Assembly: GCA_037043015.1 (NCBI GenBank)
Contig: CM073322.1
Coordinates: 5,529,601-5,593,600 of the forward strand
Direction of reading: 5' to 3'
DNA: 64,000 nucleotides
Source: Bryum argenteum
Lineage: Eukaryota > Streptophyta > Bryopsida > Bryales > Bryaceae
Below, piece by piece: positions 55,487 to 64,000 of this stretch (position 1 is the first letter of the stretch; the number at the start of each line of letters is the position of its first letter). A model generated the notes under the pieces. The model was given only the letters and a program-made list of their open reading frames with translations. It was not told the DNA's origin and ran no database searches. The position numbers and the translations under genes are program-made.

Positions 55487-55738
55487 TTTGAGCAAGCCCT
55501 TTGGAGGAAAGGAGCGTCTTGAAGCCAGCTTTCCAACGAGCCCAAGCGCGCGGTCATAGGAGCAGCGACGGGGAGCTATGGCGGATCTCCCAAGAGGACT
55601 TCACCGGCTTGCGGCGGACGGCGAGAAGAGGCGGCGCTGACTTGAAGAACGATTTCTATCGGTAGGAGACAAATCTGAGCAAGCCCTTTGGAGGAGAGGA
55701 GCGCCTTGAAGCCAGCTTTCCAAAGAGCCTAGGCTTCC
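55487..55738. repeat. Two 60-bp copies 187 bp apart in the LTR
   Basis: GAGCAAGCCCTTTGGAGG followed by a GAGCG.CTTGAAGCCAGCTTTCCAA stretch occurs at about 55,490 and 55,677. The spacing suggests either two separate sites or an eroded 187-bp tandem. Confidence 0.8.
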
Positions 55739-57083
55739 TCTTTTTGGATCATGGACGGAGGAATGGTGATCGATTAAGTGAAAGCATGTCTACTGTGGAG
55801 GGCAAATTGAAGGCCTGACTTTGAGGCCGCATAACTCAAGTTTTAGGAAGAACCACGAGACGTGCTTCCGGATTCAAGTACATCATCAAGCTAGCTCTCT
55901 GTAGACTCCTAGCTTGCCTCAAGAAGAGCAAGGACGAGGGAGATACGGCCATTTTAGTGGCCAAGGGTCCAGCTGAGGTTGGACCCCAATTGTACTTCTT
56001 CTTCCCCCATTGGTTTTCTTGTGATGTTTATTGCATCTCGTGTCTTGATGATCGTGTGATGGTGGATGCATGGTGTTTGTGAATGCTTGTTAGGATTTAG
56101 AGTCCATTGCTTGGAAGGGCTAGGTAGGTGTCTCCACTCTCAACCGGCCCAACTCTAGGGCTTTTCTTCCTACGGGTTGAATTGCTCATAGAATTTGGTG
56201 CGTTTGCCGGAGAGAGTGTCATCTAACTTGTGGTAAAAGTGTGTGAAATGATTTTTGAAGGATATGCGTACGGACTAGGAGCTTGAAGGCATGTGTGTTG
56301 TTTGTGTTTGTGTTTTCATTTCAATTGCAATTGTGGGTTGGGCGTTTTGTGGGTGTTGTTGCCCTTGTGAGTAGCTCATGACATTGCGTCGTGAGTGTGA
56401 AGGGGATTGTGCCACCATTGTTGGGTGGGGCTCCTTTGGTGTTGTATTAGTCGCTTTTCTTTATTAGGTCGTGGTTTTTCGTATGACGGTGAGGTCGGAT
56501 TAGTGGCCGGCGGGACCGTTTATGTCGTTTGAAATTGGGGGAATTGGGAGTGATGCCCCAAGGATCCTAAGAGCTTGTGGATGCAGGTTGAACATACAGG
56601 TTGCCCTTCACCCGTCCATCACATCTTTTGTGGTCCATCCATGTGTGAACTTAAGAAAAAAATAAATAAATTAAATTCTTGTAAACCTTTCGTTGATCCG
56701 TAACCTGCGGGAAATTGGAAGTGGATTGGGTGATGCCGCCCATTCAAGAACCGCACGAGGTTCTTGATTGGATTCCACTTCCAAGACGTGCACCAATACG
56801 GTAAGGGGGTAGAGGATTATTTGTTCATGAATGTAGTAAGGCATTAGGTTGTAATTTTCGCTCACCAAGAAGGAAGGTATGGACTTCGCATGCTGAAATT
56901 TTCTTAGAGAGGTGTGTTTTGGCCTTTTAAGTCATCCAAACACTTTAATGGACTCAAAAATTTCACCCTTTGTTTGATGTACTTCCTTGCTTGCTTTTAT
57001 TCTTAAATTTATGTAAGAGTGGTGTTTGAAAGGAACTTAGAGGCAATTATAAGGTGGAGGTAGGTAGGAGGGTCTTGAGTTTG

Positions 57084-57420
57084 AAGTGGTGTGTGTGGCT
57101 TGTACAAAGGTTGATCATTTCAAAAGAGTTGTGTGATTATGAGAAACAAGGGTAGAAGGCAAGGCTACCGTTTCTTTCTCTATTTTGCAAAAACATATGA
57201 TCATGACTTGATTGGATTAAGATAACTTTGATACAAAATTGCACACTTACTTCAAGTAGTGTGTGTGAGGATGTACAAAGGTTGATCATTTCAAAAGAGT
57301 TGTGTGATTATGAGGAAACAAGGGTAGAAGGCAAGGCTACCGTTTCCTTCTCTTTTTGCAAAACATATGATCATGACTTAATTGGATTAAGATAACTTTG
57401 ATACAAAATTGCACACTTTA
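57084..57420. repeat. 171-bp tandem duplication near the end of the LTR
   Basis: Two units of about 171 bp share TGTACAAAGGTTGATCATTT, CAAAAGAGTTGTGTGATTAT, GGCAAGGCTACCGTTTC and TTGATACAAAATTGCACACTT with few differences (TGTACAAAGG starts at 57101 and 57272). Confidence 0.9.
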
Positions 57421-57975
57421 CTCGAACTCCCGGACCTTAACTCCTATCTTTGCTACCTCCTTTCCATTGCAAGTCTAGAGTCACAATTTTGCATTGATAG
57501 TTATTTTTGAGTTTGGAGTGACTTTCTATTAATAGTAATCTGGACCTTGTACCCAAGTACTTTTATATGATTCAAGTGAGCCAGGTGGTGATTGATGATT
57601 CTAAACCTTGTTAGGAAACCATTAGAATGAGTAGAATTTATTACACCTTTGAATGAAGTGGGTAGTAGAGGCATGAGGTCTTGAAACCTTGACTTGGCTA
57701 TATATAGTATCTTTGGACCTCCAACCGTTTATTGCATCTCTTCAACATTTGGGTGAAATAGTCCTTGTAGTTATCTTCTTGCTTCGGTGTTGAAAGGATT
57801 GGCGCGATTCTGAAAAACTTAGTTTAGGTCAAACCTTGAGTAGCTCAAATAGCATCCTAAGGATGACATGGATAGTACGCCCGAATGGTGACTACCCGAT
57901 CACAATACCGTCAACGCCAATCTTTACACGATAGAGGAAGAAGAGACTAATAGGAAAAACATTCAAGCCCAATAG

Positions 57976-59030
57976 TTGGAAGAAATAGAGAACCATCACC
58001 AATTTCTCGTTGTTGCTCCCGAACCCTTAGAAGAGGAATCCACTTACACTATAGAGCCAAACGATAGGATAGAGGAAGACAATCTACTCCCACCCATGGA
58101 TCCTAACAATGCGGCGGATGCCACGATGGCACCCCGTGGATTGCCCATTGTAATGCCCCAAAACTTAGCACCACGATCCACGCCCATACACTTGCCTAAG
58201 TTTTTGAATGTCTCATGAGGATCCTTCACACCACATTGAGCGGTATATAGAGGCTCTTATTACAAACGTGATTCCCGAAGAGACTTATAGATTAGTTTGG
58301 TTCTCCACTACATTGGAAGGCCAAGCTTACAATTGGTACCGATCACATGCTCCCGAAACCTTTGCTAATTGGCAAGCTCTTCAAACCGCATTCTTGAGAC
58401 AATTTAGACCGAGAGACTGGACAACAAAGTGCCTTAGTAGCTCTCACGGGAATGCGCTAAGGTCTATCCGAAGAAATTTCGAATACATTCGCCGTTTCAA
58501 TACGGTTATAACCCGCTTTGTTGGTAACCACCTCACCGATGAGACCATCCGGTATTACTTCATTCAAGGCTTCAACAAGCATGCCACTATGAGAGAGATT
58601 TTAAATGCACAAACACGAACTTTGGAGGATGCGCAAAGAAGTTTCGCCCGACATGTAGAGAGGATTGAGAAGGAAAATGATAGGATGTGGAATCGAACCA
58701 TAGCACCGGTGCGGCATTTATTCCCGCACACTATACACCTCCAAATCCTTTGGTCCCTTCTAGAGAGCAATCTTATACTCCTCCTAACAATCAACCGGTG
58801 CCTTTGGACTCTAGGTTGCTGGTTCCTCAACTTGAATGGCATGCACAAGCGGAGTCCTCACGATTTGAGAAGATGGAGAGAAGGCTTGATGATGCAATTA
58901 AGAGCTTTGGGAACCAAATTGCTATGGCTATCAATGCAAAATCAGCACATGCGCCTCCTCCTCAATGAGACCGAAATTTCCCCACCAACATGTGGTGTAG
59001 GAATTGCAACCAATATGGCCATAGTGAGAC
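57976..59030 (+). pseudogene. gag of the gypsy element, frame-broken
   Basis: The frame 57976-58218 ends with PIHLPKF; the next phase (from 58208) continues with HEDPSHHIERYIEAL, LVWFSTTLEGQAYNWY and FLRQFRPRD, the retrotransposon gag capsid core. A further slip near 58,690 leads to PHAQ-type and coiled segments, then a CCHC zinc knuckle, CRNCNQYGHSETHC, at about 58,993-59,034. A second knuckle-like unit near 59,200 lacks one Cys. At least two frame changes break the gene. Confidence 0.85.
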
Positions 59031-59033
59031 ACA

Positions 59034-60164
59034 TTGCCAATTGCCAAAGACTCAAGGTCCGTATGTGGCCCTTTACCACGTCCAAATCCACCTATGCAAC
59101 CAAGAGGTGCTCAACCTCAATCCAAAGGTATTCCATGCCCCACTTGTCATCGAATGCATCCTCTTGGCCCCGGACTTTGTTGGGTAGAATCAGGTGTAAC
59201 ATGTGGAAATTACGGAGGCAATCATCCTACCGAGAGGTGTAGAAGACCTCCAAGGAACCCAACTTGGGCAATTCAACCACTCCAAACCCTCCTCCGAATT
59301 TGTTCTACAACCGCCCACCTCAAGGGACTCAACAAGGTTATTACATTAATCCCCAACCGCCCAATGGTACCCTCAAGGTGTTGGACAACCACTGGACCTC
59401 CTATGGTGGCACACTCATCATATTCTCACCAACCACCAAATGTTCACCAAGTGCCAACCCTGCGCCCTAATCATGTGCATTCTCAATACTACATGGGAAT
59501 TCATCCTACTCCTCCTCATATGCAACAGGTGTCACTCATCAACCTCCAATTGTCTCACAAGATGCTCGAAACGGTGGTTTTTCATCCCAATGTGGCTCAA
59601 TTTCCTACATCTTCCACTCAATCGGAATTCAAGGCAAATCAAAGTGCCAATATGATCATTCATGAGTTGGAGACACAAGTCATGACCTCATCTAGTCACC
59701 ATCCACCCACGCAACATGTGGCGGTGATGACAAGGCAACAACGCTGAACAATCCTTCCTTGGATGCCATCTCAAAAGAAACTAGTAGCATAGGAGATGCC
59801 CATGATGTTCAAGCTATGAAGAATTTTGTTGGTGAAAGAACTAGAGAGATTCTTCATGAGCCACCTTTAGATAATCCCTCCATGGAAGATGCACCACTAT
59901 ATGAGCTACTTAGTGATGAGGAAGATGATCTTCACCAATTTGTGGAACACATGGAGGTTTGCAATCAAGATAAGAGGGTGTCAAAAAATCGGCATAGCCG
60001 TGTATTCAATCCGGCGGAGGAGTATGATTTGTGGTCCGATCTTTGCACTCTCCAAGCTAATATCTCTATAGCCCAACTCATCCAAGTTGCTCCTTCTTTG
60101 AGGAAGGAATTTAAGGAGGAGCCACAATGCCTCGTAGACCTAAACAAAAGATCATGACTACAAG
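59034..60164 (+). pseudogene. Linker region between gag knuckle and protease
   Basis: Two successive open stretches (59034-59747 and 59759-60157). The first is Pro/Gln/His-rich and low complexity. The second is acidic (LLSDEEDDLHQF) and includes NPAEEYDLWSDL and ANISIAQLIQVAPSLRKEF, a segment commonly found before the protease in plant gypsy polyproteins. No enzymatic motif. Confidence 0.6.
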
Positions 60165-60631
60165 GTGTATGTAGAGAGCTTGATTGATGATGGAGCTTTT
60201 GAAATTGATGTCTCTATTCTGCACAAGGTGATTCCACATGCCTTGATAGATGGAGGAAGCGGTATTAATATCATGCCACTTTCTACAATGGAGAGTTTGG
60301 GTTTGGTACTAACCGGTCCTTCACCATACATAGTGAAGGTGGCGGATGAGCGCTCCATCAAGCCACTTGGCCAAATGTGAATTGTCAAATGGAAGCCGGA
60401 GGAGAAATCTACACATTGACTTTTCATGTTTTGAGGTTGACGAGAAAAGAGGGGGCATATCCTCTTATTTTAGGCCGAGATTGGTTGAGGAGGGCCAATG
60501 CTTCCGATTGTTGGTCTATTACTACATCCACCTTGACATTTGGTCCATTTGATAACCGGGCCTTGGTGACGTTGGGTACTCCAACCACTTCACAAAGTTC
60601 AATCATAGGGAGAAACCAAAACCAAAGATGA
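60165..60631 (+). pseudogene. Aspartic protease of the gypsy element
   Basis: HALIDGGSGINIMPLSTM near 60,235-60,285 is the retropepsin-like active site of this clade (DGGSG in place of DTG/DSG). After a slip the frame 60377-60631 continues with LTFHVL and YPLILGRDWLRRANA, the flap-distal ILGRDWL motif of gypsy proteases. Confidence 0.8.
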
Positions 60632-61201
60632 GCTTAGTGTTGAGAAGGTGGGCTATGTACATCCTATGTTGATCGGTGGAAAGAATCCTATTGAATTAGG
60701 GCCAATTAAGAATTTAGGTCCCGGCCTTTATGATTGGGAAGATGATGGTGAATTCACTCGTGGCTTCAAGAGCATCTTGAGGATCATGAGACACCTCGAG
60801 TCCAAGCGGTGCATGTCATTTCCACGAGGAGAGAGGAAGTACATGAGGTTGACATTGATTCCGGTTTGGTGACCTTGCTTGATGAAGTGGAGTATGAAGC
60901 GGTGTATAATCTTGAGATTGATGGCACCCAACCTCATGGTATGGAAGGATTGTTGAATGAAGAGGACATTCTACCACCACCACTTCATTTCCGCAAAACC
61001 TCCACAAGTTTGGAGGTTGGAAGTGACCTCCTATATACCCCGCGGTTCCTAGTGATTGGTATCATGGCCCTACAAATCCAATTACGGTTCCTATTAATGA
61101 TTGCCAAGATGTGGATGTTTCATTGGAGAATGAGGAGGCACGATTCATCAAAATGGGAGCTCAATTGACAAAAGGAGGAGATAGCAAAGTACAAAGAGCT
61201 A

Positions 61202-62560
61202 GTGCTAGAATTTCGAGACATTTTTGCTTGGTCTTATAAGGATCTCAAGGGCATTCCACCGGAGATAGTGCAACACACTATACCTCTTCTTCCCTGTACT
61301 CAACCGGTTCGACAAAAGGAGAGGCGTATGAATCCCCGTCTTCAACTTATTGTGAAGCGAGTTAGAGAAGCTTTTGGAAGCGGGGTTCATTAAACCTGTA
61401 GAGATCACAGATTGGGTGTCTCCTATGGTCCTTGTCAAGAAGAAGAACGGCAAATTGAGAGTGTGCATTGACTATCGGCGCTTGAACAAGGCCACTCAAA
61501 GGACCATTTTCCTCTCCCATTTGTCAATCAAATTCTAGATGAGGTAGCCGGTCATGAACTCTACACATTTTTGGATGGATACTCGGGTTACAATCAAGTG
61601 TCCATACATCCAAATGATTACCACAAGACCGCATTCACCACACCTTGGGAACCTTCATCTATGTAGTCATGCCTTTTGGATTGTGCAATGCTCCATCACC
61701 CTTCCAAAGAGCCATGACCGCCATCTTCTTTGATTTGCTTCACAAATCCATGTCGGTATTCATTGATGATTTTAGCACCCAAACCAAAGCAATAGACCAT
61801 TATGTCATGTTGCGTGAATGTTTTTGAGGTGTCGGCGCAACCAACTAGCATTAAATCCAAATGCAAAGTATATATGGGGGTACAAAAGGAGTGTTGCTTG
61901 GCTATGTAGTATCTAAGGCTGGGAAAGAGCCGGATCCCGAGAAGATAGAAGTGATTCTCAATCTTGAGCCTCCAACTACGGTTAAGGGAATTCAACGAGC
62001 ATTAGGACATTTTGGGTGGTATAGAGACATCACGCCAAATTATGCCACGGCCATTCCACTCACCACTCTCACACGCAAGGATGTTAAGTTTGTGTGGACC
62101 CCCGAATGTCAGCGAGTTTTGATGCTCTCAAATCCAAGTTGACATCCTTTCTCTTGCCTTGTTGCACCGGATTGGGAGAAGCCCTTCCATGTATATTGTG
62201 ATGCATCGGCGGTGGCGTTGGAGCTACATTGTGTCAAGCTCATGGTCCCGAGAACAAAGACCGTCCTATTGCTTTTGCTAGTAGGAAATTGACACTTTCG
62301 TGAGCGGAATTATTCCACCACGGATAGGGAATGTTTAGCCATGGTTTTTAGTGCAAAGAAGTTCCGCCATTACCTACTCATGAATCCGGTGGTGTTTTTG
62401 TTGATCATTTGGCATTGAGATACATGGTCAACAAACCGGATCTTAGTGGTCGGGTGGCTCGATGGGTGTTCTTTCTTAGAAGAGCTTGACTATACGGTGG
62501 AGTACAAACCCGGGCGTCTACACTTACAAGCGGATCATCTATCTAGAATTTCGGAATCCT
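61202..62560 (+). pseudogene. Reverse transcriptase and RNase H of the gypsy element, frame-broken
   Basis: From 61,202: FRDIFAWSYKDLKGIPPEIV, then in other phases VSPMVLVKKKNGKLRVCIDY, YVVMPFGLCNAPSPFQRAM and VFIDDF near 61,757-61,774, which is the YxDD-type catalytic box of gypsy RTs (FIDD here). GKEPDPEKIEVI and RALGHFGWYRD follow (RT connection). RNase H traces include HVYCDASAVA near 62,190 and YTVEYKPGRLHLQADHLSR near 62,490-62,550. Five or more frame slips are present. Confidence 0.85.
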
Positions 62561-62724
62561 TGGGTATGGTGGAGATTGATGATGAGCTTCCGATGCTAAT
62601 TTGTTTTCCATCACCGTAGTTCCTACATGGGATACTTACATATCCGAATTCTTAAGTACTCAAAAGCTTCCCGAGCACTTGGACGCTAATGAGAGGAGGA
62701 AGATTAGAGTGAATAGCCGGCACT

Positions 62725-63561
62725 ATGCAATCATTGCAAAATCGGTTGTACCGACGAGGCATTGATGGTGTTCTTCGTCGATGTGTGAGTGAGCCCGCTA
62801 CTAAAATCATTGAAGCATGTCATGATGGCGCTTGTGGAGGACATTTTTCCGGGCGTCTTCTCGCACTTAAAATTCTTCGCGCCGGTTACTTTTGGCCCAC
62901 CTTATTTGCGGTCGCACATCGACATGCCACTCGATGTGATGCTTGCAAAAGATATGCAAGGAATGATCTTCATATGGCACTTCCACTTCATCCTTCCTTA
63001 CCCTTGCTCCCATTTGAGAAATGGGGCATAGATTATATTGGACCGGTTCACCCTACATCACCACGTCAAAATGCATACATTCTATTGGCGGTGGATTACT
63101 CGACCAAATGGGTAGAAGCCAAGGCAGTTAAGACCGCAGACAAGAAGACCACGGCAAGGTTTATGTTTGAGCATATTTTCACTCGCTTTGGAGTCCCCAA
63201 AATATTGATTAGTGATCGTGGTACTCATTTCCTCAATGACCTTATTGAGGAACTCACTAACGCTTATGGCATTGATCATAGGAAGACCACACCCTATCAC
63301 CCACAAACCAATGGCTTAGCGGAAAGAGTCAACCAAACCATTGTAAGGATTCTAAGAAAGACCGTATACGACAACAAGAGAGATTGGGATGCTAAACTTA
63401 ATGCGGCGTTGTGGGCATATCGTACTACCTTCAAGTCACCACAAAGCAAACTCCATTTGCTTTGGTCTATGGCGTGGAAGCCATCTTGCCAATTGAGATT
63501 GAAATTCCTTCATTACGCATTGCCCTCAATGATAGATGGCGGTTTCAAAATCAATTCATGA
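62725..63561 (+). pseudogene. Integrase of the gypsy element
   Basis: A 278-residue open frame. Residues about 30-75 hold the HHCC zinc domain (CHDGACGGHFSGR, then ATRCDACKRYA). The catalytic core has WGIDYIGPVHP (first Asp), VPKILISDRGTHFLN (second Asp) and PQTNGLAERVNQTI (Glu). It ends in KSPQSKLHLL with frame loss where TPF-type sequence is expected. The C-terminal part continues in another phase to about 63.9 kb (KLDAIWLGPYWI-like). Confidence 0.85.
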
Positions 63562-63965
63562 TAGGGTGCTCATGCTAGAAGGCTTAAATGAAACAAGGAG
63601 ATTTAGTCTCAACACATAGAGACGGCTCAACGGAGGAAGAAGGCCGCATTTGACAAGTCCCACAAGAAACGAACTTTGATCCCCTAATTCACATGGTGAT
63701 GATACAAGATGGTAAGAAGCTTGAATTTCCAAGCAAGCTTGATGCAATTTGGTTGGGACCATATTGGATTTTGGAGGTGTATCCAAACAACACGATTCAA
63801 TTGGCAACATTGGATGGGACATATTTTCCCACACGTACGAATGGCGAGAGATGCAAGACATACCATGTGTGACCGTCTTGCCCAATGGGGAGCCTCTTGC
63901 CTACGAGGCTTCAAGACTCTAGGCCCGTTGCATTCTCACGAATGCCCCGAGATGGTCGACACACA

Positions 63966-64000
63966 TGAGCCATACAAATGGCTCACGTATTAGTTATTGA
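63966..64000 (+). repeat. Start of the 3' LTR
   Basis: All 35 bases match 54846-54880. The remaining LTR lies beyond the window edge. Confidence 0.9.

Larger units (their letters stand above)
54846..57799 (+). repeat. 5' LTR (3' boundary approximate)
   Basis: The left boundary is fixed by identity with 63966-64000. The right boundary is inferred: TGGCGCG at 57800-57806 resembles the start of a tRNA-derived primer-binding site of plant gypsy elements and lies about 175 bp before the first gag frame. The LTR would then be about 2.95 kb, which is long. It contains no coding frame of a known family and carries at least two internal duplications. Confidence 0.5.
54846..64000 (+). mobile_element. 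Ty3/gypsy LTR retrotransposon, right end outside the window
   Basis: The 5' LTR begins at 54846, and the same 35 bases (TGAGCCATACAAATGGCTCA then CGTATTAGTTATTGA) recur at 63966-64000, the start of the 3' LTR. The distance of 9.1 kb between LTR starts encloses gag, protease, reverse transcriptase, RNase H and integrase in that order on the + strand, the Ty3/gypsy order. Numerous frame slips show decay. The first 20 bases of the LTR form an 8-bp inverted repeat (TGAGCCAT-ACAA-ATGGCTCA). It lies inside the older DUF7869 element. Confidence 0.9.

Overview
The window is land-plant nuclear DNA. Spliced protein genes with plant-type families (an Agenet-domain protein, a LURP-one-related protein, a plant-type glyoxalase II, a TKL-type kinase, a glycine-rich SelK-like protein) sit as islands in AT-rich DNA full of transposable elements. 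The mix (a Helentron, short TTAA-flanked elements, a kinase with an unusual C-terminal domain) suggests a non-seed plant such as a bryophyte or lycophyte. That placement is inference; no rRNA, tRNA or organelle sequence settles it.

Layout. About 0.1-7.3 kb: a decayed Helentron-type rolling-circle transposon (OTU protease ORF, DUF6570-like ORF, HUH Rep, Pif1-like helicase, and an endonuclease/exonuclease/phosphatase-fold domain fused after the helicase). 7.7-8.7 kb (+): a three-exon gene for a conserved-looking 173-residue protein of unknown role. 13.15-9.68 kb (-): a nine-exon Ctf4/WDHD1 homologue without a visible WD40 propeller. 14.2-18.2 kb: several short inverted-repeat elements. 18.3 kb: a scrap of receptor-like kinase. 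19.1-20.6 kb (+): an Agenet-domain gene with an unresolved 5' end. 24.9-22.2 kb (-): a kinase whose last exon adds a domain also encoded alone, on the opposite strand, at 30.19-30.59 kb. Between these two paralogous loci lies a 3.3 kb inverted-repeat structure (arms 25.73-26.16 and 28.67-29.07 kb). 32-33 kb: TTAA-flanked elements and a minisatellite. 33.7-35.5 kb (-): a broken pogo-like transposase and a SWIM zinc-finger fragment. 38.4-37.2 kb (-): a four-exon SelK-like gene. 38.5-45 kb: repeats and miniature elements. 45.25-46.11 kb (+): a LURP-one-related gene. 47.8-51.2 kb (+): an eight-exon glyoxalase II gene. 53.6-54.8 kb (-): remains of a DUF7869-type element, cut at 54,846 by a Ty3/gypsy LTR retrotransposon that runs off the right edge; the first 35 bases of its 3' LTR are at 63,966-64,000.

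How the genes relate. Most cellular genes are unrelated housekeeping or stress functions: replisome coupling, methylglyoxal detoxification, an ER membrane protein and a LURP-one protein. The one pair that looks like a local system is the kinase-domain fusion and the free-standing copy of its C-terminal domain, transcribed divergently and separated by a large hairpin-forming repeat. Splice junctions given below were read by eye from GT/AG sites, frame continuity and family resemblance; the reading phases agree throughout each gene, but no transcript evidence was available.
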